From Albula goreensis (taxonomy: Eukaryota; Chordata; Actinopteri; Albuliformes; Albulidae), in contig CM040750.1 of assembly GCA_022829145.1 (NCBI GenBank), positions 5,394,255 through 5,458,254 on the forward strand: a stretch of 64,000 bases of DNA, written 5' to 3'. Below the pieces are notes generated by a model. It did no database searches and was not told the DNA's origin. It saw nothing but the letters and a program-made list of their open reading frames with translations. Below are positions 25,931 through 40,625 of the stretch, piece by piece (positions within the stretch are counted from its first letter, which is position 1; the number at the start of each line of letters is the position of its first letter). Position numbers and translations under genes: made by a program.

Positions 25931-28581
25931 ATTTTCACAACAATAGATCTTTTCTGGTGTTATTCCCTGTACACTTAGGCAGCATGTGGTTGCTGCACAG
26001 ATAGTTTGTTTCAAACTGCCGTAGAATAAGAGTGCACGTTGATGTGGGAGTGTTTGTGCGCAGAGTGGCCCTGCTGACGGTAAGAGGTGGGGCCTAGTGG
26101 CATGGCCCATGGCCCCCTGTGTGCTGAGACAGTGAGCCTGGCTGATAAGCATGGCTGGGAGAGGACAGGAGCCTGTGCTGGCATTAAACCCATCCAAACA
26201 GCTAGTTCAAAGACTCATTTTGGCAGAATCAGACCTTAAGAAAAAGTAAACAGCTGTAATCTGAATGCCCTGAAAGCACGGATATCCTGGAAGTTTCTCA
26301 GACATCTGATAAGCAGAAATTTTCAAGTGTGAGGCTTTCCAGAAGCTTCGCCAACAGCAAGCAGTTTTATACTTCAAAAGATTCACAATGAAAACATACA
26401 CTGGACTAATACAATTATTTTCTGAAGCCAGGAAATTATTTTTAGGAAAAAACATAGTCTTTGTTTAAAAGTATCTGTTTGAAAATTGAACCTTTGTAGC
26501 CTAAACAGGATATTTTCCAAATTATAATTGCATTATAATTCTCATATAATTATAATTTAAAGTATTAAAAGTAGCATCAGGGCATTAGGATATAAACTAC
26601 ATAAATAATACATAATTGCATGAATATCATGTACTACGTTGCTAGGAATCCAGGATTCCAATGTATTTATGACTTAATGATAATTATCATAAATTGAAAG
26701 TTTGAAAAAAGCATCAGCATAACTTTCATGAACTTTCAGCTGATTTCATGAATTAAATCCTACAGACTGGTCCAGGTACACCAAAGTTACAAAGAATGTT
26801 TTCTGGCACATTGATGAGTGTGGAGACACCTACTTCTACTGTCTTTGCTTTTCACTATTTACGCATTGCACATAAGTATTGCATATTTATTATTTCCTAA
26901 TGCATCTACACGCCGGAATTTTATAATATACCATTGGAACCATTGGAAATTTCAGTTATTTTGACAAATAAGCATACAGGCTCACTTATCTGCATTCAAT
27001 AATTTCATTGTCACAGGTATTATAGTATACCTCTCCAGAATTGCTGCACCCTCTTCTGTCTGAGCTGTATGGTCACACTGTGGTAGTATCTACCATGGTG
27101 ATGGAAGAAAACTACTTGTGTCCATGAGAGTTCAGAATGAAAATACCTCTTATGTAAACCACAAACAATGTCAACTACAAACAAATTTTGGCCCTCAAAA
27201 ACTTTTACTTATAGTTGATCTGAGAGTCATTTGCATGTCCAAGAGAGTGCTGTGTTGAGAATGGATATGAGGCCTATATAGACCACGAGTATACATTTTT
27301 AAGGAAGAATCCTCTCATAATTGAATGCTGGTAATGGATCTGAATGGCACTGGCTATTTTAAATCAACCAGTAACAGCTCTGAATAAAGTGGTAAGTAAC
27401 CATATATTGTTAGTATTTGTAGTTTTTAAGCTTAGGTCCCAGGGACATGTTGGATTTGTGTGCCAGAAGAATCACTTTCATGCAATAACATGGGGGAAAC
27501 TGTAATGACTTAAGACCTTCCTTCATGAGTCAGCTATGGTATGGCCAGCTATGTGCTGCTCAGTGCTGGCCATAGCTACCATCAAAGTCTAAACTACATG
27601 TATTACTATATTCGCTATATTATTTTTCACAAAATTTATTGCAACAGTCTATAAAAACATAAACATTTGCACTTTAAATAAGATTCTTATTTGCATCCAA
27701 ATTAAACTTCAATTGCACCCTTCTGATGAGAAACAAAGCAGCTCACAGCGAGATCCACGTAAGTTCACATTTGCATAGTCTTTTTTTCCTCTGCCCTGTG
27801 GGGAAACACATCTATCCCAGGTAATGCTGCCTGACTAGCTAGAGCTAGTGACACAACATTTTTTACTACTGTGGTCTCAGGAAGTCACAAGAACATTGCC
27901 TTCATCTTTCAGAGACTGCACACACTTGTATACAGCTGCATGTCTGTTATATGTATATAGTCTGTAGGTATGCACATGCAGTAGCTTCCCTGGCCGATGG
28001 TTCTCAACAGTCATTAGCATTCTGCCCTTTCATGCGGGCTCTGTGTCACAGTAACAACAACAACAAGAACGGCGGGGCAGAATGCTAATGGCCGTAGGGT
28101 CAATATGTACTGTGGTGCAGTGGCAGGCATGACTACTGGGCCGTGTGGTGAGTGGAAGAAAGATGAAGAAAAGCACGAAGAAATGACGGAACCAAAATAA
28201 GCCAGTGGCTCTTTCATTTTACCCTTTTTAAGGAGAGAGGCAGAATTAACCAAACGAAAGAAACACCAACAATATTCAAACTAAGACTTTAACACAATAT
28301 CAGCAAAGACAAATGCCACCATCAGAGGGGCCTGATCCTGCCCCTTCTCCTGGAGCTACAGTATAAACCTCAGCATCAAAGAGCCCTGCAGTTTCCCAGA
28401 GCAGCCATACTTCACATAGACCCTTTTGTCTCTCTATCACTGCAGTAATTTCTGAGTTGCTCTGGCCATCATGTTATTGAATGCATTTATTTTTTGCTGC
28501 CTTTTTCTTTCATTTCTTTATGTTTGTGCAATGCTGTCTGCAGCATCAGTTAGAAAATTCATTACATATACTTTTTAAAGA
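25931..28581. other. Gene-free desert
   Basis: No gene is seen. An imperfect hairpin lies at 27,531-27,582, where ATGGCCAGC pairs with GCTGGCCAT across a loop of about 18 bases. Confidence 0.45.
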
Positions 28582-28715
28582 GTTTAACTAACCATGAGGA
28601 GAGAGGGTTTAACTAACCATGAGGAGAGACAGTTTAACTAACCACGAGGAGAGAGAGTTTAACTAACCATGAGGAGAGAGAGTTTAACTAACCATGGGGA
28701 GAGAGAGTTTAACTA
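28582..28715 (+). repeat. 25-26-bp minisatellite, about 5 units
   Basis: Units of GTTTAACTAACCATGAGGAG plus GAGAGA are directly adjacent with only point differences, so there are no spacers. Confidence 0.95.
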
Positions 28716-31700
28716 GGGCTCAAGAGGACCGTGACTGAGACCGTGACCAAGGTGCTTCAACCATGGATTGGACTCACTGGCTATCTGGCTAACATTCATA
28801 CATATTGTAAAAAAATGTGTTATTTTTAATGTCAATGTGCCAAGCTCTAAATTATTCTAATATGCTTGAAATGCACAATGACAGGTTATTACTGTGTATT
28901 TGGTATTTTTATTTCGGTGTGTTTACTAAAGACAGCCAGTTTGGTACACTCCAGAGATGTGTATGACTGCTCTGGGACTGCAGGGAGATTATGTCGAAGC
29001 TGCTGGGCAAGGCCTGCTGACACTTTGTCCTCTCTTTCCCTTCTGACGCTGCGAGGACTCTGGGTTGGGTGGCTCGATGTCCTTTTAAGATGCTCATTTA
29101 GTCTGCTTAATCACATGCTCTCCCGTCCTGCCGAGCGCACCTGCATCCTCTTCTGAACACTGCTTTCCAGGCCTTGCCCTCCATTGTCCAGAAAACTCCC
29201 AGGGGGCCGTGCAGCAGGGTGCGGGTCCTCCATCAGCGCTGTCTGATGTTTGTCTTCTCTGATCAACACTGCAGCCTGCTGCTTCACTACTTCAATGCAA
29301 ACATAGCACTAATAATACACAATAATAAAACAGTAATAAATAAAATGTAATGCAAGAATGTTTAAAAATTCTTTCACCTACACTTAAACTGTTAGGCGCC
29401 CTGTTGCTGCATATTTATGTTTATGTTTTATGTTTATGTTATGTTTCACCATGATGATTCATTCAAATTAAAGACATCAGTTGTGGTGATTGTAATCTCA
29501 CTTTATTTAGGAAATTTAAATGTAAGTGTGTGAAGATTTTTTTTGCTCCCGCATTGGCCTAGTTTCGCTTAGTAAGGAGGTTTGATTTAATCCGACTGTA
29601 ACTGGCAATAGAGGGCTGATTGCCATTGCGCGTGTAATAAATCGGCATAATTACTCCAACACAGAGGATAATAAACAGCATTCAACACGGGCAATGAAAT
29701 CTTTTGTATGCTGTAGTAATTGTGTTTGGGAACGGAGTGGTATGTGATGTATTCTCCTTTTAATCGACAGACATTTTTGGCAGTGGGTGGGCTGGGCGTT
29801 TTATTCTCTGAGAAGGATGTGTTACGCCCCAGGTTTAGAGTCTTTTTCTGCAGGCAGGGCTGGACCTGCAGGGTTAATGAGCAACTGAGGAACGCTGTCC
29901 ATGCAAAGGCGGCCAAGTGTATCTCTCCCCAGCCAGCGTATCCTCCGTGAGCCGTCAAATAAATCACCATCTCACTCCAGTGGCATCGTAGTGTTGTAGA
30001 CGTGGGGACGTACGTGACCAGGGCCATGCTCATATTGACATGATAGCTTGTGAAAAACGTCCTTGCCTTCAACTTTTTCGGGGGTTTCTTTCCTTAGCAT
30101 TGCCAGTGCAAGTCACAGATTAGTGTGCTATAGGTTTTGTAAAACTAGCTGGTATTATACCATACCGTTAAGAGAGTCCAAACAAGAAAGAGAACATTAT
30201 TTTTCTCCCACATAGCCTACTTTTTCAGGTGTTGTTGCCAGTCTGTATGTCCAGCTTAAAGCAAGCTGTGGCCTACATGTGCTTTCCATCATGCAAACCC
30301 CTTCCTATGCACGAATCAATGAAGGAAGGCAGAAGGAGCAGTTTCTTTCCTCGCACCGTGCGCGATGAAATCTCAGCTTGCCCTTCAATTAACTCTGAAT
30401 CAAACCGTCGTCCTCACGGTGTCATTTTGACGGGACGTGTTCACCTCCGCGAGCACCTGGTGTCTGGAGGCAGCCGATGGTGCAGCAATGCTGGCAGGAG
30501 AAATGAAAGAGCAGTTTTATACCTCAGCTGTGCCGACTTACCTCAATGACACCTTGACACATTCTCACATTTACTCTAATATAGCAGATACCGGCACCTA
30601 ATTGTTAACATAACTACTAATTCTTGAATTTCTGTCGAATTATTTCCTTTCTGGCATGTGACCAGACTCCTGTGTTGGAGAAGGACAGATTTATGTGACA
30701 AAGCTGGATCATCTAGATATTTAGTAATCTGTTACTAATATGTGGAAGTACACTATGCAATTTTATGCGATTAGATTTTGCAATTAACCCATCTGTTATT
30801 TAATGTCACTGAATATTAGTACATTGGTTCACATGGGTGCCTGTGAATCCCCATCAACAGACAAAAAAGTAAACAAATAAATTAATTAACTTCCACTATG
30901 TATGTTTAAGCCCCAAGCCTTTTGTAATTGTACATACAACATATTTAGTGTGTGTTATATTAATCATACAAATGTGCAGTGATTTTTTTTCATATGACAC
31001 CATTTGTTTGACGAGCACACTTGCTTGGGGAAGGTAATTGCTCTCCACTGCATTACAGTGCTTTAAAAAGGTACACAACAAAATCATGCTATTGTTTAAA
31101 ATCCAGACTGCCAATTTCATTCTTCAAAGTCTAATTTCAAAGGGCAATAATGATGCTGTGGTTTTGAATATTGATTAATTTGTGAAGCTCTTCAGGGGAA
31201 TTGGAATCCATACATATGGTGAATAGATGGTAAATAATTTTACATCACTATTTATTACTATTTATTTGCAGTCATGTTTTAAACTGCATGAACCAGACAT
31301 TAGCAGAGTGACCACACATGTATGACATGCTAAAGCATGATTTATGATTTGAAGTATGATTTTAATGCAGTGTGGGTTTGCCATTGCCCTGAAACTGGGA
31401 ACCCATTGACTCTCTTCACAGTTTTCGAATTGGAATTCGTTAAAACAAAAGTTCGGGAGACTATTTTTCAACCCCTCACCCAATCTACATAACCAGCCAA
31501 TCCAGAATATACCTCGTTCACTTAAACGCCACGTACCTCCCTTTCCTTTGTGCTAATCGCTTCCGGCATCCCATCTCCACCCCTTTCAAATGTTGTTCTC
31601 TCACATTTTCCCCCTTTTATTTCACAGCTCAACGACCCACACAGCATTGCCCCTGCTGTCTCCAAGCCCAAGACCTAACTCAGAGCCAGATAACCTACAC

Positions 31701-34589
31701 TTGCTCTCAATAAACCCTATCAAACACATTCTGTTGTCTAAAAAATTCATTCTACTGAATACTGTTTGCTCCATTTCCACCTGTGCCTGTGATACAATAT
31801 GTGGGGTGAACTTTCAACTGTGAAATGGCTGACTTGTAAAACTCTGTTTCTCGCTTTGATATTGGATGTGGGTATCCTTTGTCATTGGGAATTAAGTTAA
31901 AGTGGCAATCGGGAGACCATGAGTGAAACCAAATGGGCTCAGGTGTGAGGGCTAGGTGAGTTGTTTCACCAGTTTCCTCTGCCATTTGCATTCTAAAGCA
32001 GCAATAAAATAAGAGGAATGTACAAAATTATCCTGGATCTGCAAGACAGGGTACAAAACTGCTGGACTCAGAGTATGATGCGCACACAAGAGGGCTGTAT
32101 TCCTCTGTAACTGTTCAGTTCTTCTCATTTTATAGCACTATATATTATAGAATATCACTAAGTAGATCTAAATGTTTGTGTTCAGTGTACATTCACTAAA
32201 GAGACAAAAGGCAGTTCTTTGAAATGAGTTCACAAAAAGTTAAACTGAAACCAGCTCTAATCGTGTTTCTCTTGAGTGATAGACAGTAAGATGTGAAAAC
32301 TCAATGTAATTTACATCTAAATTTGTGATGTTACTCTTCTCACCTGTTTAATAATTGAGATGGGGAAAGAAATTAATTAATATTCCCTAACATGATCCAA
32401 TTCTAACTTGTGTTCCTAATTAATCTAGTAAAAATACAGTAAACAGCCACAGTGTGTGGAGTAAATTGACTCTCGCTCTAATGTTTGTTTTAACAGTGGT
32501 TATTTATGCTGTCCGGAGTTTTGTCTGCAGGCCCTATAAACTGTGAGATTTTGCATGGCTTTGATTGGCCCAGCAGGGAGTCACTGTCATACTGCCTACC
32601 TGCCAGGGCCGTAGCTGTTCTGAAGGCATAATAGGATTTCCGGCAGGGGGGACAGAGTGATCAAAACACATTTATAACCTTAAACGTTTTGCTTCCCCTG
32701 GCAGGCGACAGCCATGAAAATGACAGGCTTGCCTAACTGTTGGGACGGCCTCTTTTGCTGTGTAAAAAATGTGTGCAAACACACTGAACGCCTGACGTTT
32801 TACGGTGTCGCAATCTTGCGGGGGCCACATAATGAGCCTGCCTGTCGGCCTTTGTCCATGTGTTTGAGTTTGTTCCTGCGTTACATGAAGGGAGCCTGTT
32901 GACTCAGTGGTCAAATATCAACCCGATACCACCCTGACTAATGCCCAACATCCCATCTCTGGTGGTGGTAACAGCCAGGAACAATTCAACCCAAACAATA
33001 AGATCAGTGATTGGACATTGACTGAAATGTGCTTTGATCAAAAAACACATAGACTTACAATCATTTTACAGAAAAAAAAATTATGTATAGATGAAAGTTA
33101 GAGAGGAGAGCGAGAACAAAGACAGGCTTTCTTATTCAATGGACATCCTGAATTGCACAGAAGGCAGAGGCAACAGCCGTGAAAGCTTATTAATTCTAAA
33201 TAAGATCCTATCCAGAGATTATCACTGCTATTACCAGGTGAATCTGGAGCACTTAGAGCAAATCCACATTGAAAGAGAAAGGTTGAAGTATCCGTCAGCA
33301 ATGCAATTACAAGAGACAAGTACCAGGTGGACAATATGACTTCATTGTATTCCTCTGTGATAGAGCCTTTCTTTTCAGAATTGGGGCTCTTCTCTCATAC
33401 ACCTAATACATTTAGGAATGTTCTGCATACTCCTTGTTGGTTTATATTCGGAGTTTGTCATTTGCATTACAGAGGGGAAGCAGTAAATGTTGATGTTTTT
33501 TTTGTGGAAGAGGAAAAGATAATGGTCCACAATAAAAATGAGAAAACCAAAAATACACGATGGAGGTGTGAAGGGAAATGTAGTTTTTGGAATGTAGTTT
33601 GTCACTGTCACAGATCAATTTCTTAACTTTACATATCACTTAACTGTGAGATGGGAGGTGGGGTGGGGGCTTAAATGTAGCATTGGATATAATTCAATGA
33701 CGATTAGCAAATACATTGTTTATCAATTGAATAGGTGAATTCATGGATAAAACAATCTGCCAGATAAACCTCAGCCAAACCTCTTTGTGAGACTAAAAGT
33801 TACACTTAAGACACCTTGTCTAATCTACAAGATGAGCATTGTATAAACTTCAAACATGGCTGTGCTGAGTTTGAGAGAGAAAATATTGGTGATTTTGTTT
33901 GTACTCCATGCTGAGAAACAAGCAAAAGTAATCAATAGCCAGGTGTAGTTGTAGGGCAGTTGTAAAACTCTGGCCTCAGCTTATCTCTGGTACAACTCGA
34001 CTGAAATGGAGACAAACACTATAGACACATATATATGCCAAAAGGTTCAAGGTATCTGCCCTCTGGTTTGTTCTCTGGTCTATTCCTCTACTTTTTGAAA
34101 ATCCACAAGCCCCAATGGTGTCATGTAGGACCTCACAGGACAGTTGACTGTGTCACTGTAAGTTAGACCATTCTGAATGTTCTCCAGGGGAATGATGAAA
34201 GGTTTCAGCCCATTTTTGTTGTTTATTTGACTTTCACCTATTTGGAGCTCATACTTATTACCAAACTGCAGTAACTTTCATCAGTTCAGGAGAGTGCCAA
34301 CGCACACATGCAGTCCAAAGAGCTGACTGCCGGTGAGGGTCTCCTCTCTGTCAGAGGACATCATTGTATGTGTAGCTGGTGTGGGGAGGCTGCAGGCCGT
34401 GCAGAGACCAGCGATGACGCTCTTGTGCCGTGAGATGGAACAGACCCCTCTCTCTTTAAAAGCGCTCTTCCCCAGCAGTGGCAGAAGCAAGATTAGAAAT
34501 GTAAATTTAAAGCTAAGGGTTAAGAGTTTGAAAATGGAATCAATAGGAAATAGCACGTTTTTAGCTGAGAATTGATTGCATTTTGCACT
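28716..34589. other. Gene-free desert
   Basis: No gene is supported. A 161-codon minus-strand frame at 29,587-30,072 has no start context, domain or splice support. The stretches at 29,560-30,075 and 32,650-32,900 are relatively GC-rich and complex, so they could be conserved noncoding DNA. Confidence 0.4.
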
Positions 34590-34745
34590 CCATTGTGTTT
34601 TGCTAGTTCTCTTTGTCTTTGTCCTCTTTTGTATGTTTCTGTGTTGTCTTGTCTGAAATTGTATGTGCTACCCTTCTTGGCCAGGTCTTTCTTATAAAAG
34701 AGATGTTAATCTCACTGGGATAAACTTGGATCGTAAAAAATAATC
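34590..34745 (+). mobile_element. LINE 3'-end fragment
   Basis: TTGTATGTGCTACCCTTCTT, CTTGGCCAGGTC, AAAAGAGATGTTAATCTCA and TGGGATAAACTTGG occur in the order seen in the 3' ends of a common vertebrate non-LTR family (consensus as I recall: CTTGGCCAGG, AAAAGAG, TTAATCTCAATGGGA). A run of A follows at about 34,736. Confidence 0.55.
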
Positions 34746-35387
34746 AAATGCAACTATTTTACTGTTCACAAATCAGTCCACCATTGCAATGTATAAAGGT
34801 TAATAACAAAATAAAGAAAACGTGTCACAAGACAGATCTTCACTGCCAGCTCCTGGCTTACAGTCAAATCCTGTCTGCTGACAGCAGATACAGTGACATC
34901 ACAGAGCTCAAGCACACACCTGAGAGGAATGCTTCATTGAAAAGTCATTAGTAATCGACATGGTGCCTGGCCTGTAATATGATTTATGTCTATTCAAAGG
35001 TTTTATGATTACATTATCATGTTTGTCGCCAGACATTTGTGATGCAATCCTGTCTGAGCCATATCAAAGTCCTTAATCATGTCATTCACTTCCTCTGCTT
35101 TGAATTCGAATCACCAAAAAGCCCTTCGTTTTACCTGTTGATTTCCCAAAATAGAGAAAATCCCCCATAAATACTGCCTTCCAGTACTGAACGCCTTCAT
35201 TGCAGTCTGCAAACTAAGGGGATATCATTCTAATGCAGTACATGTCAACGTTTAATAGATCACAGCGCTGATAAGTCCTTGAACTGTAGGCACTGGAATG
35301 CTTGGGCCTTTTACACTAAATTATAATGTTAAGAATGATTTCACTGCATAAAGAGAATAGGCAGAATTTTGGACTGGGTCCAGAGTC
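34746..35387. other. Gene-free stretch
   Basis: No gene or repeat recognised. Confidence 0.5.
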
Positions 35388-35607
35388 AGCAGGTTCTGTG
35401 GTTCTGATCTCCCAGATGCACCAGATTCATTGGTTCTGTGGTACAGATTTCCCACATGCAGAAGGTTCTGTGGTTTAATGATTCTGATCTTCCAGATGCA
35501 GAAGGTTCTGTGGTTTTATGGTTCTGATCTTCCAGATGCAGATGGTTCTGTGGTTCTGAGCACTCATATGCAGAAGGTTCTGTGGTTCTGATCTCCTGGG
35601 TTAGTCA
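35388..35607 (+). repeat. Minisatellite built on GGTTCTGTGGTTCTGATCT
   Basis: About six diverged units of 30-45 bp carry GGTTCTGTGG, GATCTCCCAGATGCA and AGAAGGTTCTG. Length variation comes from small insertions such as TTTAATG. Confidence 0.9.
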
Positions 35608-35783
35608 CTGGCTTTAGTATGGCATGCTGGGACACACCCCTGTGAATCACATACAACGCACAAGGATACAGGATCTCAAGGCAGATTTTGGCATTGGTGT
35701 GGTTTACAGACGGGGAGAGGTCATCCAATCATCCGAATTATCCGATGACTGGGCCCTGCCCAAATGCCATTACCCACCTAACC

Positions 35784-35784
<1 letters not shown>

Positions 35785-35863
<79 letters not shown>

Positions 35864-35960
35864 CATATACTCACACACACACACAAACATATACTCACAC
35901 ACACACTTACAAACACACACCCAAACACACATATATGCACACACATGCACACTACTTGTG

Positions 35961-36020
<60 letters not shown>

Positions 36021-36052
36021 TTGACCATGCACACATGGACACACACACACAC
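35785..36052 (+). repeat. Compound (CA)n/(CT)n microsatellite
   Basis: Pure (AC)n spans about 35,785-35,860, followed by interrupted CACA motifs with ATATACTCACA blocks, a (CT)n run at about 35,960-35,990, another (CA)n to about 36,018 and a final short CA run. The long open frames here on both strands are artefacts. Confidence 0.97.
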
Positions 36053-38359
36053 AGCCCTACTGATCTGAGGACAGAAAATGCAGTAGGAGTTAAAAGGATG
36101 TACTTTGCTCCAATTGAAGTGTGAGTAACATATCAACACTGTTCACTGCTCAGTATGGGAGTGATGACAGGAAATGACATTGTGTTTCTATCACATCTTG
36201 TTCCCGCATACCTTAGAGAATAACCTTTATTTACAACACAGTAGCCAAAGATTCATTCTAAATCATTTTTATGCTGTGAAAAATACAAAAGTACTCTTCA
36301 GTACACAGTAGGAAAACCTCCCCCTAAACTCCAACGCCCACAAACACACTCTGCACTGCTGCTGTCACACTGCTGGCTCTTTTTTGCATACTGGGATAAA
36401 TTCACAACGCAAACTGTTTTCTGAAATGCATGAAACCTTTGTTAACTACTGGCATTAAAACATTCTCGTGTTATATTGGTACACTTGGAGAACTTCCATA
36501 CTGTTTTTAAATTGATAATGTTGACAGTTTTTTGAGGCTGGATGGAATAGGGATAGGGGGTTACAGGTACATGAGTATGGAAAATATGTTTGTGAATTAT
36601 GATTTTGTTTACTTAATTGCAAATGCTGGTTTTTATATACAGGACTGGGATTTACTCAGGCCTTGTATTGATTTTTTCCTCACAGCGTTTTAGCTAATGC
36701 TATCCTGATGCTGTCCCTGTGGAATACTGGACAAAAATGACCAGAATTATAGTTACTCAATTATATTCGGCATAATAATATGGGCATTTATGACACTTAC
36801 CTTCGGTAAACAGTTATTTTACAAAACCAAAGGAAGACAAACTTTTCTTAAAGTTGGCCACAAATAATGCAGAGAATCTCCATTCAGGGCAGGCTAAGCT
36901 GTCCGCGCTTAAGCCTGTGGGACTGAGCATGTGCAGAAGGCTTTCAGGGTTGCCAGCTTGGGGGATAATAGACCAAATGTAGAGGTTAGTGAAAAATGGA
37001 TGGGGGAGGGTTCCAGTGTAATTATGTAATGGAATCAATGGGAGATGGTAGATTTAAAAAAAAATATATGGGTAGCAGTCTTAAAAATTGGCATGGGAGG
37101 TGAACGAAGAATATTCAGAAGGATGGAAATATAAGCATCTGGCAATACTGCAACCCAGATGAGGAAATGGCTGCTCATTCAAAGTAAAAGCACAACCTGC
37201 CCAGCAGGGGTTGGAAACTCAGGCCTCAGAAAGTGGAAGTACTTCCATGTATTTGCTCCATCCATGCATTAAAACAGCTAATTCTAATTAGAGCAACCCT
37301 TCAGGCAGATAGATGTCATATTCAGTGAAATCACCAGTTTTATTGCACAGGTAGAACAAATATATGTTGTTAATTTTCTGAGGCTGAAGGTTTCCACCTG
37401 TGCTGCATGGCATTCTGGGACACTGCACGCTATTCCTGTCACACTCCAAGTGGGCACATCAGCATGGAGCCAAAGCTCCTCTTCAGTCATGGATGCTAAT
37501 GGCATCCACAGAAAAAAGGCTAGAGAGTTCTGGACTTTAAAAGGCCTTTCATGTTGTCGTTTTAAAAGCCATGGGAATTGTCTTTACTGCACTCTGACTA
37601 TCAACAGTTTTCAAACGGTTTTAACTGGCTTTAAGCCTGGTAAGCATTGCAACTGCAAAAGTTTATAAATTACCCACCATTTCCTTTGTTTTGTTTTGTT
37701 TTTTTTTGTGGCATTGAATACATGATACATTTTTTGTGTCAGGAAAGAGGAAGTTGTAATCTCAGCAGTTTCACAAACACTGACAAGATATTAGTGTTCA
37801 AATATCACTCTTTTGTTGTAGTCTTAAAGTAACGCTAACACAAACTCTAACACTACTACTACAAACAACAACAACAAACAACAACAACAACAACAACAAC
37901 AACAATCTGCGGACACTGGAAGGGCCAGTAGAATCAGCAGGTCAGAGAGTTTCTCTCATATATTGAGCCAACTGACAGCCACTTGCTCTGTTAGTTCAAA
38001 CACCCTGCCCATTTCCGTGGGACTGGAGCCACAGGGAGCCGAGCCATTGTAAGGCTAACATAACAATCTTCCCGCCAGAGAACATATTTCTGAAAAGCCA
38101 GATTAAAGAAAACAGTGCGGACTGTGTAAACCAGGACTCTGCTACATTTTCCCACCCTACACTGTAAGGGGAAAAATGATGGTTGGTTCTCAGACTGCCT
38201 GGATAATGACCCTTGGATAAGCATTACATAAGCTATTGTGTTGCCCTGGATTGACTTTAGTGATCACAAGTGAGATTACTCTGATATTGCACCACAATCA
38301 GGTTTACACTTGAGCAGTGTTTTAATATCTAGTGACCCTGCTCAGGAAGGAGACATAGG
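36053..38359. other. Gene-free stretch with a (CAA)n tract
   Basis: No gene is supported. An interrupted (ACA)n tract lies at 37,861-37,906. Confidence 0.5.
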
Positions 38360-38650
38360 CCCTGCTATTTGGGTGTACGAGCCCCAGTCATGCCATTACG
38401 GGTGATGGATGGAGATCCAGGTCAGAAACAACTGGCCCAGACTTGCCAGGGAAAATAGGGGTTAAAGCAGGTAAGATTTTTTGTCACACCACTTTCTAAC
38501 GGCCTCCCCTGATTGACCAGGGGCCTGCAGGTACCCGAATCAAGTACATGGCCAGACAGAGGGGAGCGCTAGCTGTCGCACATTCATGGCAACCTGAGTT
38601 GGCGGGAGAGGGTCACTGTGGGGATTCACTTAAGTTCAGGGTGGGAAAAA
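38360..38650 (+). mobile_element. SINE-like interspersed repeat (family B), diverged copy
   Basis: GTCATGCCATTAC, GGAGATCCAG, a GTTAAAGCAGGTAAG-like stretch, GCGCTAGCTGTC and TGAGTTGGCGGGAGA align in order with the copy at 56,895-57,295. Divergence is high, so the borders are approximate. Confidence 0.5.
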
Positions 38651-40350
38651 AAGGGGGGAAGATAAAACAAAGCAAATTCACCCAACCGTAGGGGAAGCAG
38701 GTAAGGCTAATTGTACAGCAGTAAACTAGTGCATGCTCCAGCAATTACTGTGGCCTACAGAGCATCCCTCACCAGACATTTAAAAAGTTTAACTCTGAAC
38801 CATTAGCAAAGTACTCCAATTTCAGTTATGACTGGAATGAAAGCCTATGTACACAGAGGCTCCGAAAGATCAAGTCTGAGAATTCTGTTATAATGTCTTT
38901 TATAAAATGTTTTAGCAGAACTACATATTATGGAGCTATTAGCTGAACTACATTTCCCAGTAGCATGTGGTAGCTTAAATTCTTTTAAAAACAATTAGTA
39001 GTTAAACAAGTGGTAATTTTTGTATAGTTAACAAGTAGGGAGGTAGCCTGGAAAAAGTAAAATTTCCCCTGGGGTTAAACTACTGTAGCAAGTTCAGCTT
39101 TTTAAAATTAATTTAAATGGCAAAAAGGCCTCTTGGACAGAGCAGCTGTCTCTAGTTTGCTAACATTGCCTGCGCTCTTTAGCCTCTTGGTGAAGTCGAT
39201 GCATGTTGCCAATGTTTCCTACCCAGATTCATTCCCCTCAGCAGTACCATGACCTCTACTCTCATCTTTCTCTCAGTGCATTTGAGTTAGCTGATGTACT
39301 CTAGTCAGTGTTTTGTATTTTGGAGAGGGACAGAGCAAAGAGGCAGCAGTGTTTGCCAGTGTCTGGCATGGTTAACTGTTGACTTGTGTTTTAATGATGG
39401 CGCTGGAGTTTGATTATTTATGCTGTAGCATGAAGTCACTTCAATGTAGTTAGACAGTTTCCTCTTATTTGTAACTACTGTAATACAATTACAGAACTAT
39501 AGCCATTTCTAACATTGAGTAATTGGTAGCTGATTTATTTATATTAGAGTATATATAATATTATATTTATATTCAGAGTAGCTTCCCCAGCACTGCTTAT
39601 AAAAGGATTCAAATACATGTCCATTTTTCACCCGCTTCACGATAATGAGTGTAGAGACTTGTACATTATGCAGAGTACAGTGCTATAGCGTTTTGGCAGT
39701 CTCTGGTGGTGGCTTGTTTTTGAAACACTCAGGCTGTGCACATAGTGTGGACATTGCAACCCCTGCAATGCGTTGTGTTAGCAGGGTTTGCACTGCTGTA
39801 CAATACGAACACTGCTCTGAGTTCAATACATTTCACATCAACATTAACTTTGCATTCTATGTTTATACTCAGTGAATTTTCAAAAACCTCCTTGTATGTT
39901 GCAGTTGAGTTTTGGAACAGTAGTAGATATGTCCAGAACATGCCCATTCTAGTATGCCCACTAGATCATGGAAGACTTCACATTTAAACATGAATTTGCA
40001 GCACCCCCTTATCAAACGCTCCTAATTTCTGTCCTCTGGGCAATTTAACAGGCTTCAGGTTGAACTCAAACTGTTAAACATGGCTGCTATGACTATGTTG
40101 TTACAGTGCGGAAATTAACCTGCTGCAGCAACTTTCAGATCATAACCTGAAACTACGCATCCTACAAATGTCACATAAAATGTCCCCTCCATGTATCCAG
40201 TTCATCTGAAAGTGTAAACAAACTCAAACTTTCTTTTTGGAAAAGACAACCGGCCAACAGACATCACAGAAAACAGAAAACGTCTCTCTGCAGTAGCCTA
40301 CATCTCTTTGAAGGTTTACACACAAATAATGTAATGCTTGATAATGACTT
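38651..40350. other. Gene-free stretch
   Basis: No gene or repeat recognised. Confidence 0.5.
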
Positions 40351-40625
40351 TCAGAAAGCAACATGAGTCCTTGCTAACACTCATCCACTATGATTTAACA
40401 CTGGCCCCTGTGTGGTGTGCAGGACACCATAGACTATATGAAATTATGGGTTTACCACAGACAATAGAATAGGCCAACCAAAAAACAGCCAACCGGTTAC
40501 CTTATAACAGACAGTTATCAGAAAGCAACATGACAGCATTGCATCCACTATGATTTAAAATTTGCAGGACACCATAGACATTATGGGTTTACCACAGCTG
40601 TTACCTTATAACTCAGACAGCATTG
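40351..40625 (+). repeat. Diverged tandem duplication, about 167-bp period
   Basis: TCAGAAAGCAACATGA begins both units (40,351 and 40,518). Both continue with ATCCACTATGATTTAA, GCAGGACACCATAGAC and ATTATGGGTTTACCACAG. Unit 2 has lost about 60 bp. Confidence 0.85.

Noticed and set aside
25690..26197. Poly-Ser and poly-Ile frames
   Set aside because: Produced by the (GAT)n tract.
28582..28715. CRISPR-like regular repeats
   Set aside because: Units are directly adjacent with no unique spacers, and the genome is a vertebrate's; it is a minisatellite.
29587..30072. 161-codon minus-strand ORF
   Set aside because: No domain, splice sites or repeat homology; Cys- and His-rich composition typical of chance frames.
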